From Pararhizobium sp. (GTDB taxonomy: Bacteria; Pseudomonadota; Alphaproteobacteria; Rhizobiales; Rhizobiaceae): DNA of 64,000 nt. The stretch covers positions 123,733 to 187,732 of the forward strand of contig JAURWE010000109.1 in the NCBI GenBank assembly GCA_030655075.1, written 5' to 3'. The notes under the pieces were generated by a model that was given only the letters and a program-made list of their open reading frames with translations, searched no databases and was not told the DNA's origin. Numbering within the stretch: the stretch's first letter is position 1; the number at the start of each line of letters is the position of its first letter. This document shows positions 1 through 9,002 of the stretch, piece by piece. Both the position numbers and the translations under genes were made by a program.

Positions 1-372
1 ATCGGCGTGGAGGCCGGGTCCGAGGTGTTGCGGGTGAAATGCCTGCATCTGGTCAACGGCCAGCCCAATGCGATCGAGCGGCGCATCATCATGCTGGCGG
101 CCGTTCCGAATGCGCGCACGGAGACCTTTGCCAAAAAGCCGCCGGGCAGCTGGCTGCTGGCTGAAGTGCCTTGGTCAGAGGCCAAACACGTCATCCGGGC
201 CATTCCGGCCGACGCGACGACGGCCCGTCTCCTGGAGATGCAGCGCGGCGAGGCATGCCTGACGCTGGCACGGCAGACATGGCAGAACGGCCGTACCGTT
301 ACCTACGTGGAAATCACCCATCCAGGCGACCGTTACCAGTTCGCTGCCGTCTTCCACCCGTCCACGGGTTGA
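1..372 (+). CDS. hutC: HutC-type GntR repressor, C-terminal part (cut by window edge)
   Basis: The frame is open from base 1, so the start and the DNA-binding half lie outside the window. The visible 123 residues are the ligand-binding UTRA domain. The end reads like the histidine-utilisation repressor HutC: a stretch RQTWQNGRTVTYVEITHPGD followed by RYQFAAVFHPS. In that family the domain senses urocanate and releases the hut operons. No hut enzyme gene is visible, so the assignment rests on the domain alone; another UTRA regulator remains possible. Confidence 0.78.
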   Translation: MGVEAGSEVLRVKCLHLVNGQPNAIERRIIMLAAVPNARTETFAKKPPGSWLLAEVPWSEAKHVIRAIPADATTARLLEMQRGEACLTLARQTWQNGRTVTYVEITHPGDRYQFAAVFHPSTG

Positions 373-512
373 CCAAAACAGCAAAATTGGCGAAGATCGA
401 CGCGCACGAAAAAAAACATCGTGCAACGGAACTTTACTCAGTGGTCTGCGTTTCGACATGCCCGCTTTCTGCGAATAGGAAGGGGTACGGATCTGAACAA
501 CCAGGTGAGGAG

Positions 513-908
513 ATGCCGATGGCACAGTTGCCACAGCTTCACGAGGGACATGCTCCCATTACGTTGCATCATTTGTTTCGTGATGCTCTTGATTCGTATG
601 AGGACTGGGATGAGGGCGCTGCCGAGCCCGTGGTGATCTTCGAAGGAGGCGTCGTTCCGATCAGCGCTGTCTTTGAACATATGCGCGATTGCACCGATAT
701 TCTGCCGAACAATCTCGTTGGTGCGATCAAGGACCAGCTGAGCAAGCCATTGAGCAGCGACAGTTCCCTTGAAGAAATGACCGTTTCGACGGCTGCCCGT
801 GTGATGCGCATTCTCATGCGCAAGAGGCAACTGCAACACGGCGGAGGCGATCTTGCATCGTTCATCCGGCGGATGGAACGGCAGCGCGGCTATCGTCTGG
901 CGCGCTGA
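513..908 (+). CDS. Conserved small protein of unknown function
   Basis: 131 residues from ATG 513, preceded by AGGTGAGG at 503-510; a second in-frame ATG lies at 519. The protein is soluble, acidic in its first half (DSYEDWDEGAAEP) and basic at the C terminus (FIRRMERQRGYRLAR). I see no signal peptide, membrane segment or known motif. It stands alone between the hutC end and the flavoprotein gene, with a possible weak terminator after it. I do not recognise the family; the frame has normal rhizobial codon use and a good ribosome-binding site. Confidence 0.72.
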   Translation: MPMAQLPQLHEGHAPITLHHLFRDALDSYEDWDEGAAEPVVIFEGGVVPISAVFEHMRDCTDILPNNLVGAIKDQLSKPLSSDSSLEEMTVSTAARVMRILMRKRQLQHGGGDLASFIRRMERQRGYRLAR

Positions 909-1021
909 CAGCAGGCGTTGACCACCGGCATGGCACCTTGTCGCTGGCGGTTTGAAAAGTCCCGCCAGTGCTGCTTTTAAAGTGGAATTGCATGACAATA
1001 CCGGAATGATGAAACGGCTTG

Positions 1022-1046
1022 AACCCGGATGGGTTCCGGGTTTAAA
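1022..1046 (+). terminator. Weak terminator-like hairpin
   Basis: Perfect 7-bp arms AACCCGG (1022-1028) and CCGGGTT (1036-1042) with a 7-nt loop, followed by TTTAAAT. The T-run is poor, so this is only a candidate end for the gene at 513-908. Confidence 0.35.
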
Positions 1047-1148
1047 TAGACAAAATATATAGAGTATGCCGTGTATTTCTGAACTGCCGCCGATGGGTGG
1101 CCATAGAATGTTCAACGATCCTGCCGGATAGGGCGGAGAGGATATGAT

Positions 1149-2546
1149 ATGACGGTTCGCGCTCTTCCGGCCTCTCCCTACCCAAAAGCGGACACGTTGC
1201 GTGTCGCTATTGTCGGTCGCGGTTTTTCGGGCATGATGACGGCGATTGCGCTGATGAAGACGGTGACGCGCCCGTTTCATCTGCGTCTTTTCGATCCGCA
1301 GCCCTCGGTCAGCGGTGGCCAGGCGCTGGCCTCCGTCCATTCCACGGAGATTCTCAACAGCCGCGTTCGCGACCTGTCGGTTTCCACCGGCGAACCGGAG
1401 GATTTCACGATCTGGCTGACGGCGAACGCGAGATTTCGTGAAACCGTGCCGGCGGCAATCCCCGGTTTCGGGCAGATATTCGTTCAGAAGGGCATTTTCA
1501 GCGACTATGTCTACCAGCGCTTTTCCGAGGCGCTGGCGATGCGTACCGACGTCAGCATTCAGCTGTCGAACGACGTGGTAACCTCAATCAAACGTACGGC
1601 AAGCGGGACGTTTTGCCTGCAAACGGAAGATGGCGACGAGCTTGCCTATGATACGGTTTTCATGGCGACCGGCTATGGCGACCGGGATCAGGCGAAGAAA
1701 CCGGCAGATGTGGAAACGGGCATGGTGTCCAATCGCCGCCTCGGAGGCCCACGCCGCGTCGTCATTCTTGGCAGTGGCCTGCGTGCGGTCGACCGGGTTT
1801 TCCAGCTCCGCGATGGCGGCTTCACCGGCCAGATTACCATCCTCTCGCGGCGCGGGTTCCTGCCGCAGCCGCATACGCGGCTGTCGGCCGACCCGGTCTT
1901 TCCGCCGCAGCCGATGCCGTCGCAGCTTGGCGGTATCGTGCGTTTCGTGCGCCAGGCCTGCGCCGAGGCGGAGGCGAGCGGCAATGGCTGGCAGGCAGCC
2001 ATGAACGGCTTGCGGAAACGTGCCCGGTTGCTGTGGTCTTCGCTGTCTCCCCGGGAGAAGCGCCAGTTCAACCGGCATCTGCGCGCCATCTATGACAGCC
2101 ACCGCAACCGTGTTCCTGCCGACGTGCATGCCCGAATGGAGCGGGAACTGGCTGGAGGTGCTACGGATCTGAAACGGGGCCATGTGCTGAGACGCGCCTA
2201 TGGCGGTCTGGTCGTGCGATGGCCGGGCCAGAATGACGAGGACCTGCTGATGGCGGATGACGTCATAGACTGCCGCTGTCTGGCGCCGGATCTGTCAAAG
2301 CCCGCCATACGCACCCTTCTGGACACCGGCCTTGCCCGCACCGACGAACTGGACCTGGGTCTGGCGGTGAATGCGGCCGGCGAAGTGTTTCCACCCAAGG
2401 GCAAGCAGACGGGGCTTTTTGCCATCGGCCCGCTGGGGCTCGGTTCGCTGCCGGACATCGACCTTGTTCCGGAGATCGTTACGCAGGCCTATGCTGCGGC
2501 AGCGCTGGTCGAGATCCGATACCGGCCACAGCTCCAGGCCGGCTGA
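1149..2546 (+). CDS. FAD/NAD(P)-binding oxidoreductase-like protein
   Basis: 465 residues; ATG 1149 follows GGAGAGGA. The N terminus has a Rossmann dinucleotide-binding motif (VAIVGRGFSGMMTAIAL, residues about 19-35), then a long helical insert. A second ATG-like motif (FMATGYGDRD) and a second GxGxR segment (VILGSGLRAVD, about residue 205) follow. This matches the FAD-NAD(P)-binding domain family (NAD_binding_9). Members include flavin hydroxylases and proteins of unknown substrate. The gene is monocistronic, with a terminator candidate just downstream. The substrate cannot be inferred from the neighbours. Confidence 0.8.
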   Translation: MTVRALPASPYPKADTLRVAIVGRGFSGMMTAIALMKTVTRPFHLRLFDPQPSVSGGQALASVHSTEILNSRVRDLSVSTGEPEDFTIWLTANARFRETVPAAIPGFGQIFVQKGIFSDYVYQRFSEALAMRTDVSIQLSNDVVTSIKRTASGTFCLQTEDGDELAYDTVFMATGYGDRDQAKKPADVETGMVSNRRLGGPRRVVILGSGLRAVDRVFQLRDGGFTGQITILSRRGFLPQPHTRLSADPVFPPQPMPSQLGGIVRFVRQACAEAEASGNGWQAAMNGLRKRARLLWSSLSPREKRQFNRHLRAIYDSHRNRVPADVHARMERELAGGATDLKRGHVLRRAYGGLVVRWPGQNDEDLLMADDVIDCRCLAPDLSKPAIRTLLDTGLARTDELDLGLAVNAAGEVFPPKGKQTGLFAIGPLGLGSLPDIDLVPEIVTQAYAAAALVEIRYRPQLQAG

Positions 2547-2578
2547 CGGCCGCGCCAGCTTCCCCAAAAAGATGGCAG

Positions 2579-2634
2579 AATCGCACCGTGCCAGCCGGTT
2601 CGCCAGGCGGATATTGTGCGGTGCACGATTTTTC
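2579..2634 (+). terminator. Candidate rho-independent terminator
   Basis: Arms AATCGCACC (2579-2587) and GGTG-CA-CGATT (2620-2630, 2-nt bulge) close a 30-nt loop and run into TTTTTC. It is well placed to end the flavoprotein transcript. Confidence 0.45.
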
Positions 2635-2828
2635 TTCCGGATGTCGTGTTCCTATGTAATATCTTTGGCAGGGGCACAGGCAGCTGCTCTCGATCCAGGC
2701 CAAAAAACAACGGAACCAAATCCGCTCTGGACAGTTTGCGCACCGACAAACCTCTCGCCGAGCGCCGGATCATTCCAGCGTGCCGGTAACTGGCTTTCTT
2801 GTTTGCTTTACTGAAAAAGGGGCTCCCA

Positions 2829-3695
2829 TTGACCGTCCGCTTTACGCTTGGCTGCGAACTATCCTACGAGGTCAGAAGCCCGACGGTCTTTATTTTCAAT
2901 CTTGAGGTCGCCCAGCTGTCGCGGCATCAGGACCTTTACGAACAGCTGACGATCTATCCTGATATTCCCCGCCGCACCCACATCGTTCCCGATATCCGCA
3001 ACCGCTATGTCAGCGTTGCCGCCGACCCGGGCCCGCTTTATGTGCGCTACGAGGCGCAGGTGACGCTGGATGTCTACCGGGCCAATCCGGACTGGGTCAA
3101 CGAGACGCCGCTGGCCGATATCCCGCTCGACATCATGCCGTTTCTGCTGCCATCCCGCTTTGTATCATCCGACCGGCTTGCCGCCTTTGCCCAGCGCGAG
3201 TTCGGCAATATGCCGAAGGGGCACAATCGCGTTACGGCGATCTGCAACTGGCTCTACGAGAATATCGACTATCAGCGCGGCTCTTCGAACGAGCAGACGA
3301 CAGCGGATGAAAGCCTGCTCCTGCGCGCCGGCGTCTGCCGGGACTTTGCCCATATCGGCATCGCCTTCTGCCGGGCGCTGAACATTCCAGCGCGTTTCGT
3401 CAGCTGTTATGCCTACGGGCTGGCGCCGCGCGATTTCCATGCGGTGTTCGAAGCCTATCTCGACGGGCGCTGGTGGCTGTTCGATGGAACGCGCCAGGCC
3501 AATCTCGACGGCCTCGTGCGCATCGGCGTTGGCCGCGATGCGGCCGAGATCGCCTTTGCCTCGCCCTTCGGCGACATGGAAGCGGGCCCGATCAACATCA
3601 TGATCGAGAAGATCGACGGCTCGCCCGAACCTTTCGAGCGAACCACGGACGCCATATCGACCGAAGAACCGGCACCAAACGGCGGTGCGTATTAG
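2829..3695 (+). CDS. Transglutaminase-like cysteine protease family protein
   Basis: 288 residues. I chose TTG 2829 because AAGGGG (2817-2822) lies at the right distance and the N terminus (TVRFTLGCELSYEV) begins like family members; an upstream ATG at 2799 has no such site. The N-terminal half is a beta-rich domain found in this family. The C-terminal half holds the papain-fold triad: Cys170 in GVCRDF, His204 in DFHAVFEAY and Asp219 in FDGTR. No signal peptide is seen, so it is probably cytoplasmic. It may act as a protease, amidase or transamidase. Its stop overlaps the stop of the opposing gene by 4 bp. Confidence 0.85.
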   Translation: MTVRFTLGCELSYEVRSPTVFIFNLEVAQLSRHQDLYEQLTIYPDIPRRTHIVPDIRNRYVSVAADPGPLYVRYEAQVTLDVYRANPDWVNETPLADIPLDIMPFLLPSRFVSSDRLAAFAQREFGNMPKGHNRVTAICNWLYENIDYQRGSSNEQTTADESLLLRAGVCRDFAHIGIAFCRALNIPARFVSCYAYGLAPRDFHAVFEAYLDGRWWLFDGTRQANLDGLVRIGVGRDAAEIAFASPFGDMEAGPINIMIEKIDGSPEPFERTTDAISTEEPAPNGGAY

Positions 3696-4111
3696 ACGGC
3701 GTCGGCCTCTATCGCCTTCAGAGCTGCGCGGCCGACCTCGAAATCCTGATCGCCCGAGCCGGAACCGACGCCGATTGCGCCGGCCAGTTTTCCATTGAAG
3801 CGGATCGGCAGGCCGCCGGGCAGATGTGTGACGCCGCCCTGCGAGGCAACGCCTGCAGCCAGACCGAACTCCGCCGTCATGCCACCGGTGGGGTTGTTGA
3901 TCGAGGCGGCGGTGCGGGCTTTCGAACGCGCCGTGTGCATGCTCAGGTATCTTGCGCCGTCCATGCGCAGGCTGGCGACGGTTTCGCCGCTGGTGTCGAC
4001 GATGACGATGCACTGCGGCACTTTCATGCCGCCTGCATGTTCGGCGGCCGCCGCGAGCGCCTTCAAGGCACCTTCATGGGTAATCGAAACGCAGTCTCTG
4101 AAGTTGGCCAA
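3692..4111 (-). CDS. HbpS/GlcG (DUF336) family protein
   Basis: 139 residues from a TTG at 4111, chosen because GGAG lies 6 nt upstream; a longer TTG start at 4141 is possible. The sequence has the GlcG/HbpS signature: GGMKVPQCIVIVDTSGE, then RSKARTAASINNPTG, then LPGGLPIRFNGKLAGAIGVG near the C terminus. Members bind haem or cobalamin-like ligands, or accompany glycolate, propanediol and dehydrogenase operons. It is the last gene of a minus-strand run that includes an aminotransferase and a hydroxyacid dehydrogenase, so a helper role in 2-oxo/2-hydroxyacid metabolism is plausible but unproven. Confidence 0.85.
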   Translation of the reverse strand: MANFRDCVSITHEGALKALAAAAEHAGGMKVPQCIVIVDTSGETVASLRMDGARYLSMHTARSKARTAASINNPTGGMTAEFGLAAGVASQGGVTHLPGGLPIRFNGKLAGAIGVGSGSGDQDFEVGRAALKAIEADAV

Positions 4112-4153
4112 TTTTGTCTCCAGGGTTTTCAATGGTCGCAAGGCAGTGCCTTG

Positions 4154-5020
4154 TCAGATCGCGGCGTTGACGGCGCGCTCGATGTAGATGTCTCGCAGGC
4201 GCTTGCTGACCGGACCAACGGCGCCGTCGCCGACCGGCCTATTGTCGATACGGATCACGGGCGTCACGAAGGCCGTGGCCGAGGTGATGAAAGCTTCCCT
4301 GGCCGCCAGCGCTTCTGCGACCGTGAACGCGCGCTCTTCCAGCGCGCATCCGGTCTCCTCAGCGAACCGCACGACCGAGGCACGGGTGATGCCGTGCAGG
4401 ATGTCGCTGGTCAGCGAGCGGGTGATGATCTTCCCGTCCACCGTGACGATATAGGCGTTGGCCGAGGAGGCCTCCGTCACCAGCCCGTCCTGAACAAGCC
4501 AGGCGTCCTGGGCGCCGGCCCTGTAGGCCTCGTCCTTGGCCATGGAGGAATAGAGAAGCTGTACGGTCTTGATATCGCGGCGGCCCCAGCGGATATCCGG
4601 CAGGGTGATGACGGCGATGCCGGTTTTTGCGGCCGGGTTGTCGATGACGGCCTTTGTCTGGGTGAACATGATGATGCCCGGTTTCGTATCGGCGGGCGGA
4701 AAGCTGAAATCGCGGTCTGCGACGCCGCGGGAGACCTGCAGGTAGATCAGGCCCTCATCGATGCCGTTGAGCGCGATCAGCGTGCGGTGGGCCGCGAGGA
4801 TGCCGGCCTCGTCGATCTTGAACGGCATCGACAGATGCTGCATCGAGCGGGCGAGCCGGGCCATGTGGCTGTGAAAATCCACCAGCTTGCCGCCGATGAC
4901 GCAGGTGACTTCATAGATCGCGTCGGCAAAGAGATAACCCCGATCGAACACTGAAACCTTGGCTTCGGATACAGGAACGTACTCACCGTTGACGTAGACC
5001 TGGCGCTCGGTTTTGCTCAT
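4154..5020 (-). CDS. dat: D-amino-acid aminotransferase (class IV PLP)
   Basis: 288 residues. ATG 5020 starts MSKTERQVYVNGEYVPVSEA, the usual N terminus of the branched-chain/D-amino-acid aminotransferase fold. FDRGYLFADAIYEV is the class IV signature. Lys151 in DIKTVQLL is the PLP Schiff-base lysine, and the segment EASSANAYIV binds phosphate. The enzyme swaps amino groups between D-amino acids and 2-oxo acids in the cytoplasm. A hydroxyacid reductase lies upstream on the same strand, 55 bp away, so 2-oxo acids may be shared. Fold assignment is secure; D-specificity over branched-chain use is from overall resemblance. Confidence 0.85.
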   Translation of the reverse strand: MSKTERQVYVNGEYVPVSEAKVSVFDRGYLFADAIYEVTCVIGGKLVDFHSHMARLARSMQHLSMPFKIDEAGILAAHRTLIALNGIDEGLIYLQVSRGVADRDFSFPPADTKPGIIMFTQTKAVIDNPAAKTGIAVITLPDIRWGRRDIKTVQLLYSSMAKDEAYRAGAQDAWLVQDGLVTEASSANAYIVTVDGKIITRSLTSDILHGITRASVVRFAEETGCALEERAFTVAEALAAREAFITSATAFVTPVIRIDNRPVGDGAVGPVSKRLRDIYIERAVNAAI

Positions 5021-5075
5021 GGGGCATCGATCCTGATGGGGGCTATGAAGCCGGTCAAATTCTGAAAGCGGTATT

Positions 5076-6020
5076 TCAATATCCGCGCGTGCGGTCAACC
5101 TGGGCCGGAATTGTCCCCGATGATCGGTAGCCCGCGATGTTGCCCGCCACGATTTTTGCGGCCGTTTCACGGTCGGTCGGGGCGGAGATATGCGGAAGTA
5201 CCGTGATCTGAGGATGGTCCCAGAGGACGGATTGGACGGGCAGGGGCTCGACCTCGAAAACGTCGAGGACGGCATGCTTGAGGTGGCTGCTGTCGAGAGC
5301 CGCGACGAGATCGTCTGCTACCACGACCGGGCCGCGGGCAAAATTGATCAGGCTTGCGCCAGCCGGCAAGGCCTTCAAGGTTTCGGCATCGACGAGGCCG
5401 CGCGTCTCGGCTGTCAGGGGAATAAGGCACACGAGAATGTCCGTCTTGCGCAGCATTTCGCTCAGGCCGCCGCTGCCGGAAAACGTCTCGATGCCGGGCA
5501 GGACTTTCGCTGACCGGCTCCAGCCCATGACGTTGAAGCCGGCGCCTTGCAGCCGGGCTGCCGCAGCCAGCCCCAAGGCGCCAAGGCCGAGGAGCCCGAT
5601 CTGCGTTCGATCAGCACGGCGGTAGGGCTGCTCCTCCCAGATTTTATCCTTCTGCTGGCGGGCATAGGCGGGCATGTCGCGGAACAGGTAATAGGTCCAG
5701 GCCAGAACGGCTTCGGACATGGTGTGGGCCATCTGCGGATCAACCAGCCGGACAATCGGCTGCGGCATGTCCTTGAGCTCCAGCACCAGCCGCTCGACAC
5801 CGGCCCACAGGCTGTGGATCCATGTCAGGTTCGGCATGCGGGCAAGGTCGGCGGGGTCCGGATTTGCGACAATGGCGATCTCGACGCTGGCAAGCTCGGT
5901 CTGTTTGAGGTCGCGAAAGGCGACGATTGTTTCTCCGGGCATTTCCCGGCGCAGCGCGTCGAGCCAGCCTTTTTCACCGGCGGTGTCCGTTCGGGTTACA
6001 AGTGCCACAAGCCGGGTCAT
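5076..6020 (-). CDS. ghrA: Glyoxylate/hydroxypyruvate reductase A-type D-2-hydroxyacid dehydrogenase
   Basis: 314 residues, the length of GhrA. The nucleotide-binding motif GLLGLGALGLAAAARLQGAG lies near residue 140. The Arg-Glu-His catalytic set is visible in NFARGPVV, DVFEVEPLP and LPHISAPT. The N-terminal half matches the catalytic domain of the short GhrA subgroup (IHSLWAGVERL, MSEAVLAWTYYLFR). It reduces glyoxylate or hydroxypyruvate with NAD(P)H. It is the first gene of a likely minus-strand run with the aminotransferase and the GlcG-like gene. The exact substrate is not fixed by sequence. Confidence 0.86.
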   Translation of the reverse strand: MTRLVALVTRTDTAGEKGWLDALRREMPGETIVAFRDLKQTELASVEIAIVANPDPADLARMPNLTWIHSLWAGVERLVLELKDMPQPIVRLVDPQMAHTMSEAVLAWTYYLFRDMPAYARQQKDKIWEEQPYRRADRTQIGLLGLGALGLAAAARLQGAGFNVMGWSRSAKVLPGIETFSGSGGLSEMLRKTDILVCLIPLTAETRGLVDAETLKALPAGASLINFARGPVVVADDLVAALDSSHLKHAVLDVFEVEPLPVQSVLWDHPQITVLPHISAPTDRETAAKIVAGNIAGYRSSGTIPAQVDRTRGY

Positions 6021-6085
6021 GCAAGATCTTTCAATGGTTCAGTGGCGGCTCAGATGTTGCGCGCGCCGGTTTCATAATTAAGTGT

Positions 6086-6499
6086 CTACTGTGCGAAAAC
6101 GCTGTCGAAATCCTTGAAGCCCTTGATCTCGATGGGATTGCCGCTCGGATCGAAGAAAAACATGGTGCGCTGCTCGCCGGGCTCTCCCTCGAAACGCACG
6201 ACGGGCGGAATGTCGAAGGCGATGCCGTTGTCCTGAAGGCGTTTGGACAGTGCCAGCCAGTCCTCGAGCGCCAGCACGACACCGAGATGCGGCATCATCA
6301 CCAGGTGATCGCCGACCTTGCCGGTGCGGGTGGTCTCGAAGGGTGTGCCCAGATGCAGCGAAATCTGATGGCCGAAGAAATCGAAATCGACCCAGCTGTC
6401 GGTGCTGCGGCCTTCCTTGCAGCCGAGCACATCACCGTAGAAGCGGCGGCAATCGTCGAGATTTTTGACGTGATAGGCAAGGTGGAAGAGCGAGCGCAT
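6086..6499 (-). CDS. VOC-family (glyoxalase/dioxygenase fold) protein
   Basis: 137 residues. ATG 6499 gives MRSLFHLAYHVKNLDDCRRF, the normal start of a vicinal-oxygen-chelate module. Metal-ligand positions are present: His in LAYHV, a His in the middle (GDHLVMMPHLGV) and Glu in PIEIKG. VOC proteins act as glyoxalases, dioxygenases or resistance proteins; the sequence resembles a subgroup of unknown substrate. Its promoter region is shared with the divergent Rrf2 regulator, so regulation by that protein is a reasonable guess. Confidence 0.82.
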   Translation of the reverse strand: MRSLFHLAYHVKNLDDCRRFYGDVLGCKEGRSTDSWVDFDFFGHQISLHLGTPFETTRTGKVGDHLVMMPHLGVVLALEDWLALSKRLQDNGIAFDIPPVVRFEGEPGEQRTMFFFDPSGNPIEIKGFKDFDSVFAQ

Positions 6500-6652
6500 C
6501 TGCGTGGTTCCTTTCGAAATTCCGGTCACGCTGTCTATCGCATTTTGACGCTGGAGAGGAACTGCTTTGGCCGATCTGCTGCCGGGCGGCAACAGGTTTA
6601 TCGCAACGCGTGCGAAAGATCACTAAATCTATGCATTGTCTCATTTTTTGTC

Positions 6653-6667
6653 TTGAGACGGTCTCAA
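6653..6667. promoter_or_regulatory. Perfect palindrome, candidate Rrf2 operator
   Basis: TTGAGACGGTCTCAA is a perfect 7-1-7 inverted repeat in the 242-bp gap between the divergent VOC gene (starts at 6499) and Rrf2 gene (starts at 6742). A half site, TGTCTCA, also occurs at 6637-6643. Position and symmetry suggest an autoregulatory operator. Confidence 0.55.
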
Positions 6668-6741
6668 TTCTACGGTAGCCAGAATGTAACCTGTCGTTGC
6701 GGCCCGGGGTTATGTGGCCGTTTTTGAATGAGTCCTCAGAC

Positions 6742-7203
6742 ATGCTGACAAAAAAAGGGAAATACGGGCTGAAGGCGCTGGTCGATCTGGCGCAACTCGA
6801 TATTGGCGAAACGGCCTTCGTCTCTGAGATCGCGGTGCGCAACAATATTCCGAAGAAGTTCCTCGATACGATCCTTCTTGATCTGCGCAAAGCCGGTATC
6901 CTGCGCTCGAAGAAGGGTCCGGGCGGCGGTTACTGTCTGTCGCGGCCGGCTTGCGACATTCACATCGGCCAGGTGATCCGCACGCTCGATGGGCCGCTTG
7001 CGCCAATCCGCTGCGCCAGCCGGACGGCCTTCGAGGCCTGCGACGACTGTTCCGACCCGACCGGTTGCCATGTCCGGCGCTCGATGAGCCATGTGCGCGA
7101 CGCAATTGCCTCCATCCTCGACAACATGACGCTCGAGCAGTTTGCCGCCAACGACAACAGCCCCGCCGTCATCGAGACGATGTTCGCCAGCGGAGCGAGC
7201 TGA
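6742..7203 (+). CDS. Rrf2-family transcriptional regulator with cysteine cluster
   Basis: 153 residues from ATG 6742 (MLTKKGKYGLKALVDLA, the standard Rrf2 start). The winged helix covers residues 1-80 with the wing GPGGGYCLSRP. Four cysteines follow, Cys91, Cys100, Cys103 and Cys109, in the region where IscR, NsrR and RirA hold an Fe-S cluster. The spacing is not that of IscR. The protein probably senses iron-sulfur status, nitric oxide or redox. It is divergent from the VOC gene and has the palindrome 6653-6667 in its promoter. Which member of the family it is cannot be told from sequence alone. Confidence 0.88.
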   Translation: MLTKKGKYGLKALVDLAQLDIGETAFVSEIAVRNNIPKKFLDTILLDLRKAGILRSKKGPGGGYCLSRPACDIHIGQVIRTLDGPLAPIRCASRTAFEACDDCSDPTGCHVRRSMSHVRDAIASILDNMTLEQFAANDNSPAVIETMFASGAS

Positions 7204-7279
7204 CCTCCACACCATCGCGCGGCTTGATTTGGCCTGTGCCATTGGCAATATGATCCCGCAGACAGCATTGTGGGGACAG

Positions 7280-7981
7280 ATGGCAGAGACGGGCGTCAAA
7301 CTGGAAGAGAGCTGGAAGGCCGTGCTGGGGAGCGAGTTCTCCAGTCCCTACATGCTCCAGCTCAAGCAGTTTCTCACCGCCGAGAAACAACAGGGAAAAC
7401 ACATTTTTCCCAAGGGCAGCGAGTATTTTCGCGCCCTCGACCTGACGCCGCTCGACGAGGTGCGCGTGGTCATTCTCGGGCAGGACCCCTATCCTGGTGC
7501 CGGACAGGCGCACGGGCTCTGCTTCAGCGTCCAACCGGGCGTGCGCACGCCGCCGTCGCTGGTCAATATCTACAAGGAACTGCAGGCCGATCTCGGCATT
7601 CCACCGGTTCGCCACGGCTTTCTCGAAAGCTGGGCAAAACAGGGCGTGCTGTTGCTGAACAGCGTGCTAACCGTGCAGGAAGGGCTCGCCGCCTCGCATC
7701 AGGGCAAGGGCTGGGAGCGTTTTACCGACGCGGTCATCCGGCAGGTCAATGACGAGTGCGACGGTGTCGTCTTCATGCTCTGGGGCGCCTATGCACAGAA
7801 GAAGGCGTCCTTCGTCGACACCTCGAAACATCTGGTGCTGAAGGCAGCGCATCCGTCGCCGCTGGCCGCCCATAACGGTTTCTTCGGCTGTAAACATTTC
7901 TCCAAGGCCAACGCCTATCTGGAATTGCGCGCGGTGGAGCCGATCGACTGGAGGCTGCCGGAGGGTCCTCAGCTGGCCTGA
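7280..7981 (+). CDS. ung: Uracil-DNA glycosylase, family 1
   Basis: 233 residues from ATG 7280, which matches the family length; an in-frame ATG at 7250 is an alternative. Motif A is GQDPYPG with catalytic Asp69, and motif B is HPSPL with His191. The uracil-pocket segment GVLLLNSVLTV is intact. The enzyme removes uracil from DNA at the start of base-excision repair. It is a separate enzyme from the UdgX-type protein at 32811-34352, so the window holds two uracil-DNA families. Confidence 0.95.
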   Translation: MAETGVKLEESWKAVLGSEFSSPYMLQLKQFLTAEKQQGKHIFPKGSEYFRALDLTPLDEVRVVILGQDPYPGAGQAHGLCFSVQPGVRTPPSLVNIYKELQADLGIPPVRHGFLESWAKQGVLLLNSVLTVQEGLAASHQGKGWERFTDAVIRQVNDECDGVVFMLWGAYAQKKASFVDTSKHLVLKAAHPSPLAAHNGFFGCKHFSKANAYLELRAVEPIDWRLPEGPQLA

Positions 7982-8093
7982 ACAGCCCGTGCCGTTGCAA
8001 GCTCACGGCTTTGCCACTATCCCCAAGATGGCGAATGTGATGTCGAGAACAGGCGATTCGCGCCGGAACGGCCGGCTGATCGGGGAGCGGCGG

Positions 8094-9002
8094 ATGATCA
8101 TCTGTTTCGATATCGGCGGGTCCGCCATCAAGGGTGCCATTGCCCGCTCGCCCAGCGATATCCATCCTCTGGAGCGCAAGGCAACGCCGTTGCATGATTT
8201 CGAGGCCTTCGTCTCGGTGCTGCGAGCGGTGATGAATGCGGCTGGCGGCGCGCCCAATCGTATCGCGCTGTCGGTTACCGGCGTTGTCGATCCGGAAACG
8301 CGACGAACGATATGCGCCAATATTCCCTGCATCGACGGCCGGTTGCTGGCCTCCGATCTGTCCGAGCGGCTCGGCCTTCCGGTTCTGATCGCCAATGATG
8401 CCGACTGTTTTACGCTGGCGGAAGCAACGATCGGGGCCGGCGCGGGACATCGCGTCGTTCTCGGCGCCATCTTCGGTACGGGCGTCGGCGGCGGTCTTGT
8501 TATCGATGGCCGCCTGATCAATTCGGATGGCGGCTTTGCCGGGGAGTGGGGCCATGGTCCGGCGGTCTCGCTGATGGCCGGCAATCCTCCGGTCGCCATT
8601 CCACATTTCGTTTGCGGATGCGGCCAGAAAGGTTGCGTCGACAGCGTCGGCGGGGCGCGCGGGCTCGAGCGGCTGCACCAAACGCTTCACGGCGAAACCC
8701 TGCCGAGCGAAATGATCATCGAACGCTGGCTGACCGGAGACAAGGCGTCGGCACAGAGCGTCGATTGTCTGGTCGATCTCGTCAGCTCGCCCTTAGCGCT
8801 AACCATCAACATAACCGGCGCGACCGTCGTGCCCGTTGGCGGCGGCCTGGCCAATGTCGAGCCGCTGATCTTTGCGATTGACCGGACGGTGCGCCAGCGC
8901 ATCCTGCGCAAGACCGACCGGCCGCTGGTCGTGCGCGGGGCGCTGCGCATCGAGCCGGGTCTCATCGGAGCTGCCATTCTCGGTTTGACGGGATCTATCT
9001 GA
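8094..9002 (+). CDS. ROK-family sugar kinase
   Basis: 302 residues. ATG 8094 follows GGGGAG and gives MIICFDIGGSAIKG, the ATP phosphate-binding loop. The ROK zinc site is visible as Cys174, Cys176 and Cys181 in VCGCGQKGC, and FGTGVGGGLV is the second ATP motif. There is no N-terminal helix-turn-helix, so this is a kinase and not a ROK repressor. Next to nagA and the amino-sugar genes it probably phosphorylates GlcNAc, ManNAc or glucose. It is translationally coupled to cutC by a TGATG overlap. Confidence 0.85.
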   Translation: MIICFDIGGSAIKGAIARSPSDIHPLERKATPLHDFEAFVSVLRAVMNAAGGAPNRIALSVTGVVDPETRRTICANIPCIDGRLLASDLSERLGLPVLIANDADCFTLAEATIGAGAGHRVVLGAIFGTGVGGGLVIDGRLINSDGGFAGEWGHGPAVSLMAGNPPVAIPHFVCGCGQKGCVDSVGGARGLERLHQTLHGETLPSEMIIERWLTGDKASAQSVDCLVDLVSSPLALTINITGATVVPVGGGLANVEPLIFAIDRTVRQRILRKTDRPLVVRGALRIEPGLIGAAILGLTGSI

